DNA from: JALYUA01 sp040004225
GTDB lineage: Bacteria > Acidobacteriota > Thermoanaerobaculia > UBA5066 > Gp7-AA6
NCBI GenBank assembly: GCA_040004225.1
Contig: JBDUBI010000130.1
Span: forward strand, 1-9,155
Reading direction: 5' to 3'
Length of the DNA: 9,155 bases
Under the pieces are notes generated by a model, which worked only from the letters and a program-made list of their open reading frames with translations, did not search any database and had not been told where the DNA came from. Below are positions 7,055 to 9,155 of this stretch, piece by piece. Each line of letters starts with the position of its first letter. Positions within the stretch are counted from its first letter, which is position 1. Made by a program: the position numbers and the translations under genes.

Positions 7055-8416
7055 TTACCTTCCCGCGAGCAATCCCCCGATCCAGGACGTCAGCGCTTCC
7101 AGGGTGGGAGTGGAGTTCTTCAACTGCACGTCCACTTCGGCGGCGCGGGAGAGGGCGCGGGCGAGCTCGCGGACCGTGTAGCGCGAAGCCCGCTGTGCCG
7201 CCTTGTACCAGAGGTATCCGGCGACGGCTCCCCCGCGCGCGGCGAACGGAGACCGACCGAACGCCACCACGGGTTCGGCCAGCCTCGGGAGAATTCGGGC
7301 CTGGAACACGGGGTACGACATGTTGCGATCGAAGGCGGGCGCGCCGGGTTCCGAGAGCGAGGCGCGGATCAGGAGCATGTGGCGAATCTCTCCCGTCACC
7401 ATCGCGAGGAACTTGAAGGGCCATTGCTCATCGGTGTCGACATCCCGCTCGCCGGTCCGGACCGGCCTGCTGGAGAAGAGGCGGGACAGCCTCTGGAGCG
7501 AGTCGGCGGCGTCGCGCCGGCCGATCGCATCAAAGAAAAGGTAGACGTCTTCCGAGGCCGCGTCTTCCACGCTCTGCCGGACGTCGGCGGCTTCCACGCG
7601 GCCCCCCGGACCCGCGACCTCGAGCAGCTTTTCGAGCTCCGCCACGAACATCGCCGGAACGAAGTCCGTTTGAACGAGCAGGCGCTGGAGGGCGTCCGGC
7701 TGGACCGTGACCTCGCGCTCCTTCGCGCGCGCGCTCGCCAGACGCTTCAGCTCGGGGCCGGCCGCCTCGCGTTTCTCGCCGATCTGGATCTCCAGCACGA
7801 GGCCCCGGGCCGCGATCTCCGCAAGCAATCCTCCCGCCGGCGGCGAGGTCGCCGTCACCACGGCGACGGTCCCGTCGTTCCCGCGTTCCAAGAGCAGACG
7901 GATGGCGCTCTGAAGGGCGGCCGAGCCGCCCTTTCCCTCCGGCAGCTCGCGCAGGATCTCGGCTAAGGCGGGAGCGTTCTCTTTGCGCCGCGTCTTTTTG
8001 GCAACGGTCTCCGCCGTGTCGGCCGGATCGGCCGCCAGGGAAAGACCGAGCGCGGAGAGAACCGCGCGCATGTGACGGAACGCCTCGCGCCGCCCGGAGG
8101 GAGTTCCGAGGCCCCACGCCTCGCACGCTTTGCCCGCGAGCACTCCGGCGGAGTCCGTGCCCAGAATCCGCCCGATGTCGAAGGCGACGACCCGGCGCGG
8201 CGAGAAGAGGGATCGATTCAACAGGGCATCCGCGATGGCGTCCGCGGGCGCTTCATCCCCGAATCGAAGCGCTTCGCCGTCCTGTCCGGCGAGCTTCTCG
8301 AGCACTTCGCCCGCCCGCTCGTCGACGAAGAACGCCACGTCGCCGGTCACGAGCACGACTGAGGGAGCGTCGCCGAACAGCGGGATCGCGTCGGACGAGA
8401 ATCTGCTGCGGGTCAA
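7055..8416 (-). CDS. holA: DNA polymerase III subunit delta (clamp loader)
   Basis: The 453-aa product matches the delta subunit that opens the beta sliding clamp in the clamp-loader complex. The N-terminal strand VVLVTGDVAFFVDE (20-33) corresponds to the L-x-G-D/E-x-x-x-x-x-E start of delta, without a functional P-loop as expected. FSPRRVVAFD (71-80) is the typical next strand, VAVVTAT (184-190) the Walker-B-equivalent strand, LLVQTDFVPAMFVAELEKLLEVAG (246-269) the domain II region, and WPFKFLAMVTGEIRHMLLIRASL (332-354) and the tail VQLKNSTPTLEAL (430-442) the collar domain. Delta is usually about 340 aa; the surplus sits between residues 83 and 183 as a charged helical insertion. The TTG start at 8416 is forced by an in-frame TGA directly before it and leaves a normal 20-residue lead-in. 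No convincing Shine-Dalgarno is seen. The holA call is good by overall layout, less certain than motif-rich families. Confidence 0.85.
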   Translation of the reverse strand: MTRSRFSSDAIPLFGDAPSVVLVTGDVAFFVDERAGEVLEKLAGQDGEALRFGDEAPADAIADALLNRSLFSPRRVVAFDIGRILGTDSAGVLAGKACEAWGLGTPSGRREAFRHMRAVLSALGLSLAADPADTAETVAKKTRRKENAPALAEILRELPEGKGGSAALQSAIRLLLERGNDGTVAVVTATSPPAGGLLAEIAARGLVLEIQIGEKREAAGPELKRLASARAKEREVTVQPDALQRLLVQTDFVPAMFVAELEKLLEVAGPGGRVEAADVRQSVEDAASEDVYLFFDAIGRRDAADSLQRLSRLFSSRPVRTGERDVDTDEQWPFKFLAMVTGEIRHMLLIRASLSEPGAPAFDRNMSYPVFQARILPRLAEPVVAFGRSPFAARGGAVAGYLWYKAAQRASRYTVRELARALSRAAEVDVQLKNSTPTLEALTSWIGGLLAGR

Positions 8417-8449
8417 TCAGCCGCCGTCATCGGTTTCAATTCTCATCAT
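8417..8449 (-). CDS. Possible 10-codon leader mini-ORF before holA
   Basis: ATG-ATG starts a ten-residue peptide (MMRIETDDGG) that ends in TGA, and the next triplet, in the same frame, is the TTG start of holA. This could be a leader peptide allowing reinitiation at the weak TTG, or the original N-terminus of HolA interrupted by a nonsense change. It could equally be chance, because short in-frame stretches are common. No strong ribosome site precedes it. Confidence 0.25.
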   Translation of the reverse strand: MMRIETDDGG

Positions 8450-8555
8450 GCGAAGGGAATCGGCGCACGGATTCGCGTCGGAACTTCTGCCGGCGGAGCC
8501 GCCCGACCGGTTCGCCCTTCGCCCTTCGAAATAGCGACTGCCAACCCGGCGCGGC
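8450..8555. other. Intergenic spacer between dksA-like gene and holA
   Basis: No gene is visible here. It contains a 7-bp unit cgccctt repeated twice in tandem (8513-8526) and a small GC-rich self-complementary stretch near 8491-8505. I see no convincing rho-independent terminator with a T-run and no clear promoter, so holA could be read from the upstream promoter or from an unrecognised one. Confidence 0.5.
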
Positions 8556-8945
8556 TCAGCCCTCGAGCAGCCCCTTTTCGGCGAGCTCCTGACATTCGAC
8601 GCAATGGGGAGCCCATGGCACGGCGTTCAGCCGCTTTTCGTTCATGGTCGTGCCGCAGTTGAGGCAGTTTCCATAGGACCCGTCGTCGATGCGGCCGAGC
8701 GCCTGGTCGATCAGGAGAAGGCTGTTTCGGTCGTTGTCGGAGAGGGAGTGCAGGAACTCGCGTGTGTAGGAGGAGACCGCCTTGTCCGCGATGTCCTGCG
8801 TGGCCTCGTCGCCCGTCTCTTCCTCCGCGTTGCGGGTCTTGGCGAGATCGGCCGAAAGACTGGTCTTCTTCTCGGTGAGAAGGCGGCGAAACCGCTCGAG
8901 CTCTTTTTTGGGCATCTTCACGGGGCGGGCGCTGGTCGTCGCCAT
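8556..8945 (-). CDS. DksA/TraR-family C4 zinc-finger transcription regulator
   Basis: This small protein (129 aa) binds the RNA polymerase secondary channel in characterised relatives and, with ppGpp in the DksA case, reprograms transcription during starvation. The C-terminal zinc finger is C94-x2-C97-x17-C115-x2-C118, exactly the DksA spacing. A charged N-terminal coiled-coil segment (about 12-50) leads to DIADKA (51-56), which has the form D-x-x-D-x-A of the coiled-coil tip of E. coli DksA, the residues that act at the polymerase active site. A second helix (about 57-86) returns to the finger. It is shorter than E. coli DksA (151 aa) at the N-terminus. The ATG start has a good ribosome site (AAGGA, 4 nt upstream) and a promoter candidate about 55 nt upstream. 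DksA-like function is likely because the acidic tip is kept; I leave out a gene symbol because many such genomes carry several paralogues. Confidence 0.9.
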   Translation of the reverse strand: MATTSARPVKMPKKELERFRRLLTEKKTSLSADLAKTRNAEEETGDEATQDIADKAVSSYTREFLHSLSDNDRNSLLLIDQALGRIDDGSYGNCLNCGTTMNEKRLNAVPWAPHCVECQELAEKGLLEG

Positions 8946-8949
8946 CGGT

Positions 8950-8954
8950 TCCTT
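8950..8954 (-). promoter_or_regulatory. Ribosome binding site of the DksA-like gene
   Basis: AAGGA, within AGAAGGAA, lies 4 nt before the ATG at 8945. It is the clearest Shine-Dalgarno sequence in the window and fixes the start. Confidence 0.75.
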
Positions 8955-8979
8955 CTCTTTCTTCCCGCGCCGGGAGCGG

Positions 8980-8993
8980 GTTCGATTTCGAAC
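8980..8993. repeat. 14-bp palindrome in the leader of the DksA-like gene
   Basis: The sequence gttcgatttcgaac has two perfect 6-bp arms around TT. Given the -10 candidate at 8999-9004, it falls around +1 to +13, a position that would suit a repressor operator. A second, weaker self-complementary stretch (cccgc...gcggg) lies between it and the ribosome site and could fold in the mRNA. The function is unproven. Confidence 0.35.
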
Positions 8994-8998
8994 GCGAG

Positions 8999-9025
8999 AT
9001 CATACCCGAGAAATTCCGTTGCCAA
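8999..9025 (-). promoter_or_regulatory. Candidate sigma70-type promoter of the DksA-like gene
   Basis: On the minus strand TTGGCA (9020-9025) and TATGAT (8999-9004) match -35 and -10 hexamers with one or two differences, separated by 15 bp, slightly short of the optimum. Transcription would start near 8992, giving a leader of about 45 nt. The -35 element falls in a tandem repeat that offers other TTGGC copies 10 bp further upstream. Confidence 0.5.
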
Positions 9026-9049
9026 CCGTCGCCAACCGTCGCCTCCGTC
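9021..9049. repeat. 10-bp tandem repeat at the dksA-like promoter
   Basis: Two perfect copies of gccaaccgtc (9021-9030 and 9031-9040) are followed by a degenerate copy gcctccgtc (9041-9049). Read on the minus strand this gives repeated GACGGTTGGC, one helical turn apart, overlapping and extending upstream of the -35 region. Confidence 0.7.
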
Positions 9050-9060
9050 ACTGCGGGAGC

Positions 9061-9086
9061 TGCCTTCGCCGTGCGCGGCGAAGGCA
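9061..9086. repeat. Perfect 11-bp inverted repeat (hairpin)
   Basis: Arms tgccttcgccg (9061-9071) and cggcgaaggca (9076-9086) pair perfectly around the loop tgcg. No T-run follows on either strand, so it is not a classic rho-independent terminator. It could still be a transcription barrier for a gene to the right or a dispersed palindromic element. Confidence 0.75.
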
Positions 9087-9120
9087 CCGGCCACCAGCGA
9101 GGCTGAGGCGCAGCTCTGCC

Positions 9121-9146
9121 CCCTCGCCCCGCGCTCGGGGAGAGGG
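9121..9146. repeat. Inverted repeat resembling dispersed CCCTCTCCCC-type intergenic elements
   Basis: Arms ccctcgccccg (9121-9131) and cggggagaggg (9136-9146) pair with one mismatch around cgct. Continued to the window end, the minus strand reads TCACCCCAACCCTCTCCCCG, a form I recognise from dispersed GC-rich intergenic repeats in many bacterial genomes. Its copy number here cannot be seen from one window. Confidence 0.55.
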
Positions 9147-9155
9147 TTGGGGTGA

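Noticed and set aside
8491..8505. GC-rich self-complementary stretch after the DksA-like gene as a terminator
   Set aside because: The usable stem is about 4-5 bp with a tiny loop and no T-run follows.
8446..9087. Minus-strand frame of 213 codons covering the DksA-like gene and its upstream region
   Set aside because: It lacks a ribosome site or domain and overlaps the better-supported zinc-finger protein in another frame, including its promoter.

Overview
The window is a compact, very GC-rich bacterial segment in which every gene I can support lies on the minus strand, so it reads from right to left. The GC content, the GTG and TTG starts, the Sec-exported M20 peptidase and the giant CPBP protein suggest an environmental Gram-negative-type lineage. 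Acidobacteriota or a similar soil/sediment phylum is my guess, with low confidence, because there is no rRNA or other phylogenetic marker here.

Right edge (about 8946-9155): non-coding DNA holding two hairpin-forming inverted repeats, a 10-bp tandem repeat and a plausible sigma70-type promoter for a DksA/TraR-type zinc-finger transcription regulator (8556-8945). After a 139-bp spacer comes holA (7055-8416), the DNA polymerase III delta (clamp loader) subunit. It seems to start at TTG, directly behind the stop codon of an in-frame 10-codon mini-ORF. An 86-bp gap with a small hairpin follows.

Centre and left (1-6968): four tightly packed genes that look like one operon. They are a FabG-like short-chain dehydrogenase/reductase (6198-6968), a very large (1134-aa) membrane protein with a CPBP/Rce1-type intramembrane metalloprotease core (2780-6184), an exported M20 family dinuclear-zinc peptidase (1227-2783, overlapping the previous stop by 4 bp) and a clan GH-A TIM-barrel glycosidase (1-1201, running off the left edge). 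Spacings are 13 bp, -4 bp and 25 bp.

The main item of interest is the CPBP protein. It is an internal tandem duplication: two halves, each with an N-terminal membrane anchor, a predicted extracytoplasmic domain made of two similar ~100-residue units, and a multi-pass membrane domain. Only the first half keeps the CPBP catalytic motifs, so the second looks like a pseudoprotease or sensor copy. I see no phage, IS, CRISPR, tRNA or rRNA features. How the four operon genes work together is unknown; exported peptide turnover next to a membrane protease is an inference from gene order only.
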